DNA of 64,000 nt from Adineta ricciae (Eukaryota > Rotifera > Eurotatoria > Adinetida > Adinetidae), in the NCBI GenBank assembly GCA_905250025.1, contig CAJNOJ010000071.1, positions 248,001 through 312,000 of the forward strand, given 5' to 3'. The first letter of the stretch is position 1; each line of letters starts with the position of its first letter. Shown piece by piece: positions 37,153-48,697 of this stretch. The position numbers and the translations under genes are program-made. The notes beneath the pieces are model-generated. The model had not been told where the DNA came from, did not search any database, and saw only the letters and a list, made by a program, of their open reading frames with translations.

Positions 37153-40100
37153 CTATGTTAAATATACTCTACAGAGATTAGTTGCTTTCACAGCCGAACA
37201 TGGAGGGAGATGTCGGCAGGGTTGACAACAGAAATGTTCAAGTTTCGTACAAGGTGGTACGATTTGGCAATGCATTTCACATTGTTCTGGTGTGAGAGTT
37301 GTACGTTTGAAAGACTTAGTCTGAAGAGCAGTATTTGTATATACCGATACCCACGGTGGTTGGTTTTTAGATACTGGTTTCTTTCCAGTAATTGTTGAGG
37401 TCGTATTTCTTCGTCTATTCGAAAGAGCTTTCGATTGCGCACTTATCATCTGATCCGGTGAAGAGTATCTTTTATGCGGGCGTCGCACATGTTGATTGCT
37501 CGATGTTGGACATTTCTTTATACTACGTGACATTTTCGACTTCTTAGTTGATGGTTGACATGCACTCGTTGCGATATTAAGTCTCGATTTCTTCGGGTAA
37601 TGCACCAAAGATACATTCAAATTATCTAAAAAGCTGATGTATGTGTGACGAATAAACGATGTCGACAGGTACTTGATGAAGGTTTTCTATGAATAGAAGA
37701 TGCAGACATTAATGGTGGGTATTTTGAGTGATGTAATAATGAATGCGCTAAAGTAGCTTTTTCTTCGCTTGAGATAATGGCTACAAAGAAAGAAAGATAG
37801 CAGTGTTAATAAATAATTTAATATCTTTTGAAAATTACAGTTCGCCAGAGACAGATTATGGTTTATTTTTAAATTAACTGAAGGTGAACAAATTAAAGAG
37901 ATAAATATAGATTAAAGACATGAGCTTTTACTGTGTTGGAGATCGGTGTTTTCCATTAAGGAACGATTGGAAGTGTCCAACGGTTCAAATAGTGATGTTT
38001 GGGTTTCAGCAGCAGCTGTAGATACAATTTTTTCATGACTAACATGATTATGTAACACAGATAGAGGTACATGTGTCAGAATTGTCATCGATTGATGTTG
38101 TTCCGTGTCTAAATTTGATAGTCTTTCAGAAATATTGCTCTTTTCCATCTACCTTGGATGTCAACATGTGTTGTTGGTACAAACTCGTCCACAGAATTCT
38201 CTATGTTTGCAATAGATACTACAAAGAGCGAAACAACTTTTCAAACAGATCATTAGAAGATTTACGAGAGGATCGCAATGGTTCAGTTAACAAAGGAGAC
38301 GGCATTTCATTGTCGAAATGATCGAGTATTTTCTGTGGCGATCGCTGAGCTTGGAGAGAAACATGGTTATCAAACGAAATTTCTACAACACGACTTATAA
38401 TTAAGAGTTTGCCTTGCTATTATCCTTCACGCATTGTCTAACGAAATAGAGCAATTCTAAGGAGAATACCTTCTAAAATAGTATCTAATGAGGTTAATTG
38501 ATCTAAATAAGCTGATGAGTCTTGCAAACGTATTTAAGTATTTGATACCTTGATCCGAAATTGTAGCTATAGGGCTGTAGTCTGAATGAAGATCAGTTTC
38601 TTGGAGATCTGTTCTATCATCAAATAGTATCGATTCAAGAAATGAAGTATGCAGTTTATCCAGCACTGGTTCACTAGCTGAACTTAAGTTACGTTTTATA
38701 GCTTGTTTATCCTTCGAATGTTCATTGTCACCTATGAAAGAAAACATCTTCCAAAGGAATCGATATCAAACATGAATACTATCAAATATCTGTTGATCAT
38801 TCGTGGAATGAAAATTCCGATCGAATAATGTATTTACAGATTGTATGGGTGAATGTTCTTGTTGATAATCATCATTCTTCAGAAGTATGACAGTCGATAA
38901 TGATCGATATCGCCACAGATCTGATGTGTCGAACATATGAATTGCAGATGGCAAGTATGGCGTTTGTACTGCAGTTGCTAATAATCGACAATTGATGACT
39001 GTCAAAGGACATATTGGTACTAGATTTGCCATCAGAATTGCTATGGAAGGCCATTGATAGGTTGTTGAAACGTCCATTTCACTTAATAAGGAAATTTCAA
39101 GGTCAATATTGGTATAATAATTGTTTTCATAGTCTATTGACAGAGTTTGATTGGTGAATAAATTTGAATCGCGCTCGAAACTTGGATGAGAGAAAGCTTC
39201 GGAAGATTTTTGTTTATCTCCCTTTTCATAATTCAGTTCCCTTTTCGATGTAACTCTTCGATATAAACAGATACGTTCATCTGATTTTATGCCATCTTGC
39301 TTCAAACATAGTGTTGGCGCTTCTGAATTGTCAATAAAATCAATCGCACCAATTCCTGGATCAAATCATAACCTTCATCAGATAGAAAAACTAAAATCAT
39401 CTTATACCGAAACAAACAAATTCATCATCGATTCTTCTATCTTTAAGCATATGCTGGCACGATTTCTTTCGAACATCGATCGATATCTCTGTTTGATACT
39501 TTTCTCGGCAAGTTGATTTGTTCATGATTGACTTCGAATAGTATTGATTCAGAACTTGTTTCTTTGCTCTGTGAGATTTCGATGATGCATTGAATGATGA
39601 AGGGAAATTTCGGTAACAAATTGGCAATTTGAATGGTTTATTCCGATTTGAAGGGTAATGCTTCACCTGTTTGTACTTCTCAGTCAGTCGTCTAATGAAC
39701 AATCGATTCCAGCTTAATGAAAAAATGTGAATTTTATTTAACTTGCACGCTGCTTGACAGTCGAATAGTTTTATATAGATCTCCGATGGTTCTCTGACAT
39801 GATTATCGAAATCCTTTTTTAAATCCGTTCGATCCAGTTTTTCATCAACACGAGAAAATGTAGTTCGAGCTTTTTCATTGTTCATATTCATCGATGAAGA
39901 ATGATATCGATGAGCTTTCTTTTTCGATGTGTATGCTGACGCTGATCGGTCATAGGTTTGTCGAAAGAAACGGGACAAGTTTGGAGTTGTTGAAAGTAAT
40001 GAGACTGAGTTCTCGTTTTCTTGTCGAGGGAGTGCTTGTTGTTCACAGTGCACTTGTTTAATTAAAAATACTTGAAGATTTCTTTCCGACAGAGCAACCT

Positions 40101-41686
40101 GTTGATTAAATTCCAGGGAATTCTTTTTAAATTGTCGACGTACCCGACTTTCAGTCAACTGTTGGTTGAGAACAATTAAAAGTCGCGCTATGAAGTCATT
40201 TTTCTCTTGTAAATATTGATATATAGCAAAATCTAATCGTAGAAGATGATCAATCATAATATTTGATGAGACATTAGCGATCGTTTCATCACAATTTCCA
40301 ACAAAATCTATCGGGATAAAAGAAACAATCATTTTCATTATAATTTCTTTCGTTTCTATTCCTATTCTACGAATATGCCCTCTCGACAATTTCATCATCG
40401 ACATTATGCAATCGTTAGAAAATACTACGTAGTACTTTGGATTCTTATTTCGCTGTATGTGCGTAATCATCCTTATCGCTTAACATATTTTTCGTTGTAT
40501 TTATTCATCCGAATGGTAAATAATCGTCTAATGAAAGAAAACGATTTATTAACGTAGGTGTGTTTTTCACATGCGCTAATAATAATAACAATACGTAAAT
40601 GATCGATTCGCCGAGTATCAACTTACACTATGTTTCTCTGACAAGGTATTCCTGTTGATTCGATTTCTTACTTATTGTAAGTGTTAATGAAATATGTTTT
40701 GATCGAGTTTCGAATGCGATTTTAGACAAATTTGTTATGACTCGATGTTGCTCGGCAGTAGTCAATTTTTTCTCATTATCAAATAATTGTTTCGGTTCAT
40801 TGTTGCGAAAAGATTCAATTAGTTTTTCTTCATTTTCTCCTCTAAAAAATAAGATGATATATGCGAAAAGTTTTTTAAGTACATTTTCTGCGTGAAGCAT
40901 CATCATCAACGATGGAGAGAAGTAGTCGTCTGCGTTATTTGCTTGCAATAAGTTTTTCTCAAGCATATCAACTGCAGCAAATAAAAATGAAATTTTCCAA
41001 TTGATTTATTTGTGTCGAACGATAAGCTTTCGCAAATAATAAGTCATATGTCTATTTAGTGCAAAGGGAGAGGTCATGAAAACATTTTTTAACCCATCTT
41101 AGACCAATTTAACAGATTGCTGCTGGAAGGTCATTGATTGAAGAGAAAGAGAGCAAAGTAATTTTTGAGTGTGAATGAGAATAGAATAAACATTTCGTGA
41201 ATTCAATGTCAAAACGGCTTGGACTTACGAAATGTGAGACATTTGCTCCTGATTGAGAGGTTTGCCCCTGTCAATGTCGATTGTTTCACTGGAAACAGAT
41301 GCTTTATGATCGTAATATTGATATCGAGAAGTGGCTAGAAGTTTATTCATATAATTCAAAAGCCATTGAAACTTCTCATCAGCTGTGTTCTGTGTACATT
41401 GCATTTGATGAAAAAGAGGAGTCGTTAAAAGATTGATAATGATTTGCGTCAGATTATCAATCGAATAGCAAATAAGCTCGACGTTTTTGGTAAGTCTTCT
41501 TATTGATAGAAGAATCTCTCTGACAGTCTTAGGCGAACGACGAAGATTTAGTGTTGTATGAATATGAATTTTATACTTCCGATAAGTATCATTATTTAAC
41601 ATAAAAGAGAAAATGTAACAAGTATAGAAAAAACACGAACAGCAAGGCGCGTAATAGTTTGTACGTGATTGACCTTGAGAGAACAT
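37153..41686 (-). CDS. Unrecognised long multi-exon gene with disordered product and Cys-rich tail
   Basis: A chain of minus-strand exons ends at the TAG 37155-37153. Junctions I can support: about 40307-39408 to 39355-38780 (reads CFGIGAIDF), to 38731-38550 (reads DSDNEHSK), then smaller exons near 38.40-38.23 kb and 38.11-37.92 kb, one near 37.79-37.67 kb, and the last from about 37620. Upstream open exons at 40966-40640 and 41686-41229 probably belong too, but their joins are unresolved. The product is Ser/Lys/Asn-rich with a helical segment (LLRLDFAIYQYLQEKNDF) near the start. It closes with a cysteine-rich tail containing CEMHC, a CC pair and CRHLPPC. No family is recognised. It could be two genes. 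Confidence 0.5.
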
Positions 41687-42489
41687 ATTATCTAAACATC
41701 ACAATAACATAATTCTTCTTGTTTCGTATGTGTGCCTATTTGAAGAAACAACTGGCATCTGTAAGTCTTCTAATGATCACAAAAATAAACGAGATAATCA
41801 TTCGATAACGGGAGAAAATCAATTGAATTCGAATAAAGTTGTTTGTTTTTCATTTGATTGATGAGAATTATTATTATTCACAGATTTGAATGAAGGTGTT
41901 TTTTGACAGATAGTCTATGTTATCATTATTAGCTAATTGATGCATATCTATTTGAGTGTCCTTCAAGCTTATCATTGCTCGAAATTTGTGACGAAAAAAC
42001 AATGCAAACAAGAGACGGATAAATATGATTAATAGTTCATAGAATTTGAATATGTAACTGAGTTTCTTGTCATCAGTTTCTGGTTCAAATATCTTCGTCT
42101 ATTTCTGTAATCATGTCATCAGAAAGTGACATCAGACCATTTTCTTAACCACCCACTTTTCTAAATACGCAGTTTTTTTTTAATATTGTGGTTGTCGCCG
42201 TCGCCGCCGTTCTTGTTGTTATTTCTTTTTTTTTCTTCCTTTCCTATTTTCATTTGTACCAGTAACAGCTGAGATATAAGTAAAGATTCGTAGTCAGTGT
42301 TTTTGTTTTTCTTTCTATCGCTTGACGAGAACGTATTTCTTTTGCACACACACACACACACACACTACGAAAGATGAAATGAGGGGAGAGAGAGAGAGAG
42401 AAAAAGAAACGATCTATCTACAAAGTAAGCAAAGAAAATCAAATACAATAGTTCGATTTTTATCACCATCTATATAAACTAAGAAGAAA
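41687..42489. other. Intergenic/promoter region upstream of the eIF2-beta-like gene
   Basis: The genes on either side diverge, so both promoters should lie here. It contains a (cca/gcc)-type patch, a (ca)n microsatellite at about 42345-42365 and a (ga)n tract at about 42384-42400 immediately upstream of the + strand gene. Confidence 0.45.
42345..42400. repeat. (CA)n and (GA)n microsatellites
   Basis: About ten CA units followed some 18 bases later by about nine GA units, 90-145 bases upstream of the eIF2-beta-like start codon. Confidence 0.9.
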
Positions 42490-43482
42490 ATGAAGATTGA
42501 CGATTTATTTCTAGATTTGAATTTATCCATGTGTACTGATATAGATTATCTGCCGCAAATGATGATGCTCACTGAAAAAGAATTTCGGTTAGTTGATGAT
42601 TACGATCGAAGAAATAGCTGGACACCATCAGTCACATCTTCATCGTCTTCGTCGACAGCCAACACGGCTAGCACCAATCCAACCTCGTGGATTGAAAGGA
42701 AACTATTCAGTCATTTGAAGCGTTTCTTTCGCCGAAGTCCACCCCAATCGCAATCCAACTCTCTGACATCAAGTCGTCGACCATCTTCTCTTGGTGAAGA
42801 AATTCTTTCATTATCAGCCAACGAACAATCAAAACAAACGCCCGAAGAAGAAGAAACCAACTCGACAGCAGTAGAAAATCCTTGTCATGAACATATCGAT
42901 ACTACTACTTGTTGTTGTTGTTCTTCTTCTTCTCCTTCTTCTATTCCTCCTGAATCGATCTCAAAGCCAGTTTGCGAACAAAAACCTACAATAGCAGATT
43001 CTTCCAATGCGCTCGATTTGTTATATGATTACGATCGTCTTCTAGCTCGTTGCATCGAACGACAGGAACATGATTTAACTGAAATGATTTCACGTTGTCA
43101 ATCGCCTGTAACCATTCCCCATGCTGATATAACTGTCGGACAATCACGTTCAATTTTGAACAATTGGAAATCGTATACACGATTGTTTCGTGCATTAAAC
43201 CGTGATCCGCATTTATTTCAACAATATGTGAACCAATATTATGGTTGTCAGTCGTCGATCAATCAACGTGAGCAGTTGACATTTAATACTCGAACAACTC
43301 GAACGACGTTTGACAATGTATTGAAGAAGTATCTTGATGAATATGTGACGTGCTTAGCTTGTCAGAAAGCTCGAACGCATTTAATCAAATCAACGGGCTT
43401 ATGGCGAATTGAATGTCAATTGTGTGGAAGTCAACGTTCAGTCAAACGTCTTCGATGGAATCGTCAAAACAAGCATTCATAA
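42490..43482 (+). CDS. eIF2-beta/eIF5 domain-containing protein with novel N-terminus
   Basis: A single-exon frame of 330 residues. Residues ~175-325 match the C-terminal part of translation initiation factor eIF2-beta: LLYDYDRLLAR (human LDYDYEMLLNR), FRALNRDPHLFQQYV, a beta hairpin, TFDNVLKKYLDEYVTC, and the zinc ribbon C-L-A-C...C-Q-L-C followed by GSQRSVK. The N-terminal half is unrelated to eIF2-beta. It lacks the poly-lysine boxes that bind eIF5 and eIF2B-epsilon, and instead has Ser/Thr-rich low complexity, a CCCCSSSS tract and an acidic EEEE run. The domain binds Met-tRNA and eIF2-gamma in the canonical factor. This looks like a diverged, intronless paralogue, perhaps a retrocopy, in a region where most genes have many introns. 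Confidence 0.8.
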   Translation: MKIDDLFLDLNLSMCTDIDYLPQMMMLTEKEFRLVDDYDRRNSWTPSVTSSSSSSTANTASTNPTSWIERKLFSHLKRFFRRSPPQSQSNSLTSSRRPSSLGEEILSLSANEQSKQTPEEEETNSTAVENPCHEHIDTTTCCCCSSSSPSSIPPESISKPVCEQKPTIADSSNALDLLYDYDRLLARCIERQEHDLTEMISRCQSPVTIPHADITVGQSRSILNNWKSYTRLFRALNRDPHLFQQYVNQYYGCQSSINQREQLTFNTRTTRTTFDNVLKKYLDEYVTCLACQKARTHLIKSTGLWRIECQLCGSQRSVKRLRWNRQNKHS

Positions 43483-43997
43483 TAGGAAACAAATAGAAAC
43501 AGTGATATCTAGAATCATAATCATGTTTTATTTTTCTTGGTCTTCTTCTTCTTCTTCTTCTCTGTTCAAATCTAGTCTCAACTGTCTCATTTCGTTCTTT
43601 TTTGCTGTTATTGATGCCTTTCTTATTCTTATTTTTGCCTATTCTTTTATTTCTTACCTGTAAACTGTCTACACATCTATCAGAGGAAAGGACACCGTAG
43701 TGAGAACTATCTTTTGTCTCTGATAGCATTATTCGTAAATGTGATCGAATCATTTATATGTGTTCATGGATATTCTGAATCATTGATACATATATTCTAA
43801 CAAATATATATCATATTATTTGAAATTACAACGTTTATTTTCCAGCTAGGCAAACAGTAAGGTGAAGGGTGCGAAACCTAATTGCAACATCATGCAGAAA
43901 ACTAACTTCATATCATCAAGCGTTCTTCAATGCTTGGTTTACATTTCTGGTTGAAAGATACAATCGAGCTGAGAACTTCTTGCTTCTTAATTATTAA
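43483..43997. other. Convergent intergenic interval
   Basis: Holds a (ctt)n stretch near 43542-43560 and AT-rich DNA between the 3' ends of the eIF2-beta-like gene and the small membrane protein gene. No coding signal that I trust. Confidence 0.4.
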
Positions 43998-44575
43998 TCA
44001 AACAGTTCTTTCATGAAATGCGACGTAAAGAGAAAGAATAGCAATGATACAGATAATTATAGCACATGTCATGGTGGATATAATTGAACCATAATGCGCT
44101 ATTGATGAATAGAATTTTGTTTTATTAGAACCGATTATAGCAGGATTGTTTTCAGATGTTTGACAAGTAAAAATAGATACTCGGATCGATGCAAAGGCAG
44201 CAAATAGTGTTAAACATATCGAAAGAATAATGAGAAATTTCAGAAAGACATGAAGAAGAATAACATTGCCCGCGAAAACAGCACCATCGATTAACTACGT
44301 AGATTAGATGGAATTTAAATCAACAGGATTAGTTTCGTTTAGACTACCTCGGCATATGCAAATGTAAAAAAAGCAAGACACATTGATTGCATGGCCGAAC
44401 CGAAATAATTAGGAATATCACTTGGAATTAGAGTAACAGGCACAATAGTCGATTGGTCCGTCGTCTGAGGTGCTGATCGATGTGTTGATTCGTTTGTGGC
44501 AGGTAGAGAGACTTTCTTAGGTTGTTGAAAGAAAACGGAACTATTATTGAATTCGAATGAATGAACTCGTCTCAT
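43998..44575 (-). CDS. Unrecognised small membrane protein
   Basis: Exons 44575-44348 and 44294-43998 (53-base intron, phase 0) encode 174 residues. The first ~50 residues are hydrophilic with Ser/Thr-rich sequence. Three hydrophobic helices follow: one across the splice junction (SMCLAFFTFAYAE continuing LIDGAVFAGNVI), a second FLKFLIILSICLTLFAAFAS, and a third TMTCAIIICIIAILSLYVAF near the C-terminus, with a loop of one Cys and a potential N-glycosylation site between the last two. The second exon alone would be missed because it has no start. I do not know the family. Confidence 0.65.
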
Positions 44576-45454
44576 TAGAAAAAAAAAAGTACAAACAATT
44601 CTCACGCGCTCTTTTACTGAAACGGTTTAAAGGGTGTGTATACTGAATAGCTGATAGTATTCAAAATGAACCCGTCGGTCAAAATTTCCACTACGTGCAT
44701 TCTGACATAGAAATATCTTTCTCATATTTTTCTTCTAGTCATGTTTGTTTATGCAAAGAATTCGATACTGCTTATCAATAAACATACATAACCTTTCGAG
44801 ATAAAAGTATAATGCAATGCTCGTACCGAAGGAGAAAACAGAATCATTCGATGGACTTTTGAATAAATTGTATTTCGTACTTTGTCGAAATTAGAAAAGT
44901 TCGTAATCAATTCCATTCGTATGAAAGAAAAGAATGTGTGAGTCAGTATTTCCGGAATAGACTCATAGTAAAAGAATGTCGGGAATAGACAGTGCAAGGA
45001 ATTATTTCGATTAATTGCAGACGTTCTCCATCCGTTGATAAAACACGTCCGATGACAGCAGAAATTCCGTGTCAATTATCAAATTAACAGTGTTTTCAAG
45101 TAATAAAAAGTTTCTTCAAGTTCTTTCTTATTAGTCACTTATGAAAACAACTCTCTTCTTCTCAAAAGTCAATCTTACCGATGTTCGCGTTCTACATTTT
45201 TAATATTCTCCAGCCCGCTGATCAGCGGCTTTTGCTAATCGACTTAAAGATCGATTATTTTTCGCATAACAATCGGTGATGTATGAATTTGTTCACCTAT
45301 GAGAACATTTACTTGCATTCAAAGGATGTCATACAATTAAGTCGATAGGTCTGTCTCGTATGTTTCGCGCACATACTTGAGTTTTTAATATACGAATAGA
45401 CAAACAAAAAAGGAGTTCATTTCACAGACGTGCACGTGTTAATAACGGTAAATG
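44576..45454. other. Intergenic interval
   Basis: No reading frame with convincing composition on either strand. It should contain the promoter of the small membrane protein gene and the 3' UTR of the GPCR gene. Confidence 0.4.
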
Positions 45455-47567
45455 TTATGGAAAATTCTTCCGTAACGATCGTCGTTCCTTAGCAGAACGA
45501 CGCGACGGGAAAAAGAACTGTTCTTGATCGGCTAGAATTGCTTGTTGATTATTTGTTGCTACAAATACGTATTGATTATTTCCTTTACGTTTCTGTGAGA
45601 AATAATTCGGTTGACAAGTCAATATGGAAATAAAAGCTCGACGAAATCGGACGTTGAATGCTGTATAGATGATCTAGAACAAACATTTGACTGTAGAATT
45701 AACTCAGAAGATCGGAATTCTCCTTACGGGATTGAGATTCGATGAAATATAACCAAGCCAACTTGTTAGATTTAATAAAGATGCTTGGACACCACATGAT
45801 GGACAGACAGCCGAGAGGATATTCAAAATCGAGAAGGGAAGCCATGCAATAAGAAAGACGAAGAAAACTATGCCGAGAACTTTTATTGCACGACGTTCAC
45901 TGGTTGTTTCTGATCCACCTTTGAATGCATGGACAGCTTTCTGTACCAAAGTATTGTGAAGAAACGATCGCTGTTGTGTATTCGATGTCGGAACGGCTTG
46001 AATCGGAGATATCCTAGAAATAAAGACATTATCATAATGATTAGTTTTGTATAAAGAGAAGAATGTCAACATGTTCTCGAGGGATATTAATATGAGTGTC
46101 TGTAGATTAAAAATTAGTCTATTCGATTCTTTGTTGCCATGAAACTTACGGACATTGCTGATGATGATTTTTTTTGTCATCAGTGTCAACTACTGTTGGT
46201 GTTCGAAGTGACGCGGATGTTGAACTCGATGCTTCCCTGGAAACAACGTTCTTTCGCGGATATGATAATGGACGTCGTTGGGTTGCGGATTGATGTCGAC
46301 GCAATCCGTCGGATTTCTTTGGCTTGATCATTAGATGATCATCTGGATCTGCGAAGCATTTCGCTGCTTCTAATTGTAAACGACGAATCGTTAACGAGTA
46401 AGTAACAAGCATTAATATACATGGAATACAAAAACAAATGATCGAGCCATAGATGATAAACGGACGATGACTGAGAACGCAATGACGACGGTGATCGGGA
46501 TCGATGATGATAATATTGTTTTGATCGAGAAAACCCAGAATAAGTATAGTACATGAGATCGCGATAGAAAATGTCCAAATGCAGAGAATTGTCAAGAAGG
46601 TTTTCCGTTTACTTCGCTCTCGACTGCGAAAAGGTCGTGAAATATGTAGAAAACGATCAATTGAAAGAATAGTCAAGTGCCAAATTGAAGTTGTGCATAA
46701 AAGTACATCGAAAAATATAAACAAATTACAAAATATGACTGGTAATTGCCACGAACCTAAAAAGATTATTGACAACAAATCCGATTTCTATCAAATGTAA
46801 ACTAATTCAATTTGGCGACAATGTCTCTTCTTGTTTATCGAATGCGCTTGACAGTTTGTCTCGAGCTAAGATGAAAATTACCTAAAACTTTTCGTTCAAA
46901 TCAACTTATCATATGCAAACTCTCCTGAGAATTGGTTTTGTGCATGATAGGATCGTATTATTAGCTCAGTCCTGTCAGTGTGTTGGCCAACTACTAGAAA
47001 ATGAACAACCATCTATCAAAGCAAAAGGGACTTCTCAATGGTGAGATTGGCAAGTTTTTTTTTCTACTGTTTCGACCTATATTTAACGCAAAATTGATTG
47101 CTCTAACAAAAGTATTAACTCTCAAGTGATCATCTGTTTGTTCTCTTGTTTCGCAAATGCAATTAGCAAGGATCTAATCAAATCTACTCGACGTCAGGGA
47201 TTTAACACAATTTCTATCTATCTTTTCTTCGATAATCATGTCTTCTTTTGATATTATTCTTACCATGGAAATCTTTGATAACAGAAAATGGCAAAACAAT
47301 CAAACTAACTAGGAAATCGGCAATAGCCAAAGAGAAGAGAAACCAATTCGTAACTGTTTGTAATTGTTTATCAAGAGTGATTGAAACACACACGAGTAGA
47401 TTACCAAAGGTGCCAAAGATCCCCACAATGAACAAGAATAGAACAGACCAATTGTACTCATGTGTCGATGATAATTGTTTGTCATGTGTAAGATTTGTTA
47501 GAGTAGACGTATTTGCATAATGAATATTAAGAAAAAAGTCCAAATGAAAATGATCAATCGACGCCAT
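45455..47567 (-). CDS. Aminergic-type (5-HT2-like) G protein-coupled receptor
   Basis: Four exons (47567-47264, 46756-46150, 46013-45728, 45673-45455) give 471 residues. TM1 has GTFGNLLVCVSI (N1.50) and TM2 LAIADFLVSLIVLP. TM3 has FFDVLLCTTSIWHLTILSIDRF, with the amine-binding Asp in FFDV and DRF in place of DRY. TM6 is FLIAWLPFSI, with the W-x-P toggle preceded by Ala rather than Cys. TM7 is WLGYISSNLNPIIYTAFN, completed by the splice at 45728/45673. An N-terminal ~45-residue ectodomain carries Asn-x-Ser/Thr sites; loop 3 is long and Ser-rich. The pattern is closest to 5-HT2 receptors, though dopamine/octopamine types are possible. An acceptor-like ttttag occurs ten bases before the ATG. Confidence 0.88.
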
Positions 47568-48697
47568 GAATGGCAACTAAAATTGAAAAACTTCAATAAT
47601 ATATTTCTAAGTAACTGTTTTTTAGTATGATTTGATTTCTTTGTTTCCTACTCAATGTTACTTGTGCGTCCTTCTTATTTTATGATTCTATTGGAATTAA
47701 TAGGGAAAACGGGAGAAAAGCAGTAATAGTTCTTCGAACATATCTATGATTATTATTTCGATGAACAACGACGGCGATAATAATAAACACGCGAATCACT
47801 GGCGTACATAAGTAAAGGAAAGAGAAAAAACGCTCAAAACACGACAAATGTATGCAAAATATGCATAAAAAACACGAAGAGAGAAAAAAAAGCGAAGGAC
47901 TTCGTTGTAAATACACATGATGAAAATCGAATGCGTAACGATTAAAATGAGCTGTTATCAAGGTACTTCGAATGTATGCTATATTCACAATTTTGTCTCT
48001 TTCCTTTCTCGATTATCTCATTTACTATCGGCCGAAGAACGGAAAATATTTTGTTGATTAGGGTGAGATACAAAGCATGCAAACAGTTAATATCGAAGTA
48101 ACGATTAGTAGAAAACAAGAGAGAAAGAGAGCAAAGTTCTGTTCAAATCGAGTTTGCCTTATGGGACAAGATGGTTCTCACTTAAATGATTTATTATGCA
48201 AAGAAACAAAGGCATTCTGTACGTGCTTGAAAGCAATGGACGAATTCTCTTTGTGTCATTTAATTAATAATTGAAGATTTGTGAGCGAAGCAGCATTTCT
48301 TTTAAGTCCTTTTAATGAATTTTCTTACCGAAAGAAGTAGAATATTTTATAGTTAAGTCATTATTGACGGAATGCAGTAGCGGATCAGATGAAATTTGAC
48401 AGCTGTCAAAAGACGCAGCAGATTCGTTGTTTTCGTTTATTGGTAAAGAAATTCAATTCGAGTCGATGAGTTCTTCTTTCGAAATCAAATTGCATGTTTT
48501 ATTACAAATTGATATCGAGGAAACGTTTCATAGCAAAAATAGAAAACAAACCCACAGAAAAAAAACAAATACAAATTGTATCTGATCTACATAAAAAAAA
48601 AGACGTGTGCAACGGAGAGCAGATCAAAGTGATTTGCCCTTCGCATTAACATATATGGCAGTATGTGTTAGATCTGTTCCGAGTTCTTCTTCCATGA
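47568..48697. other. Intergenic interval
   Basis: AT-rich DNA holding the GPCR promoter and the 3' UTR of the receptor-propeller gene, both minus strand. No convincing ORF or RNA gene. Confidence 0.4.

Noticed and set aside
44749..45075. Minus-strand 108-codon ORF between the GPCR and small membrane protein genes
   Set aside because: No domain, no splice partner, residue composition like translated AT-rich DNA.
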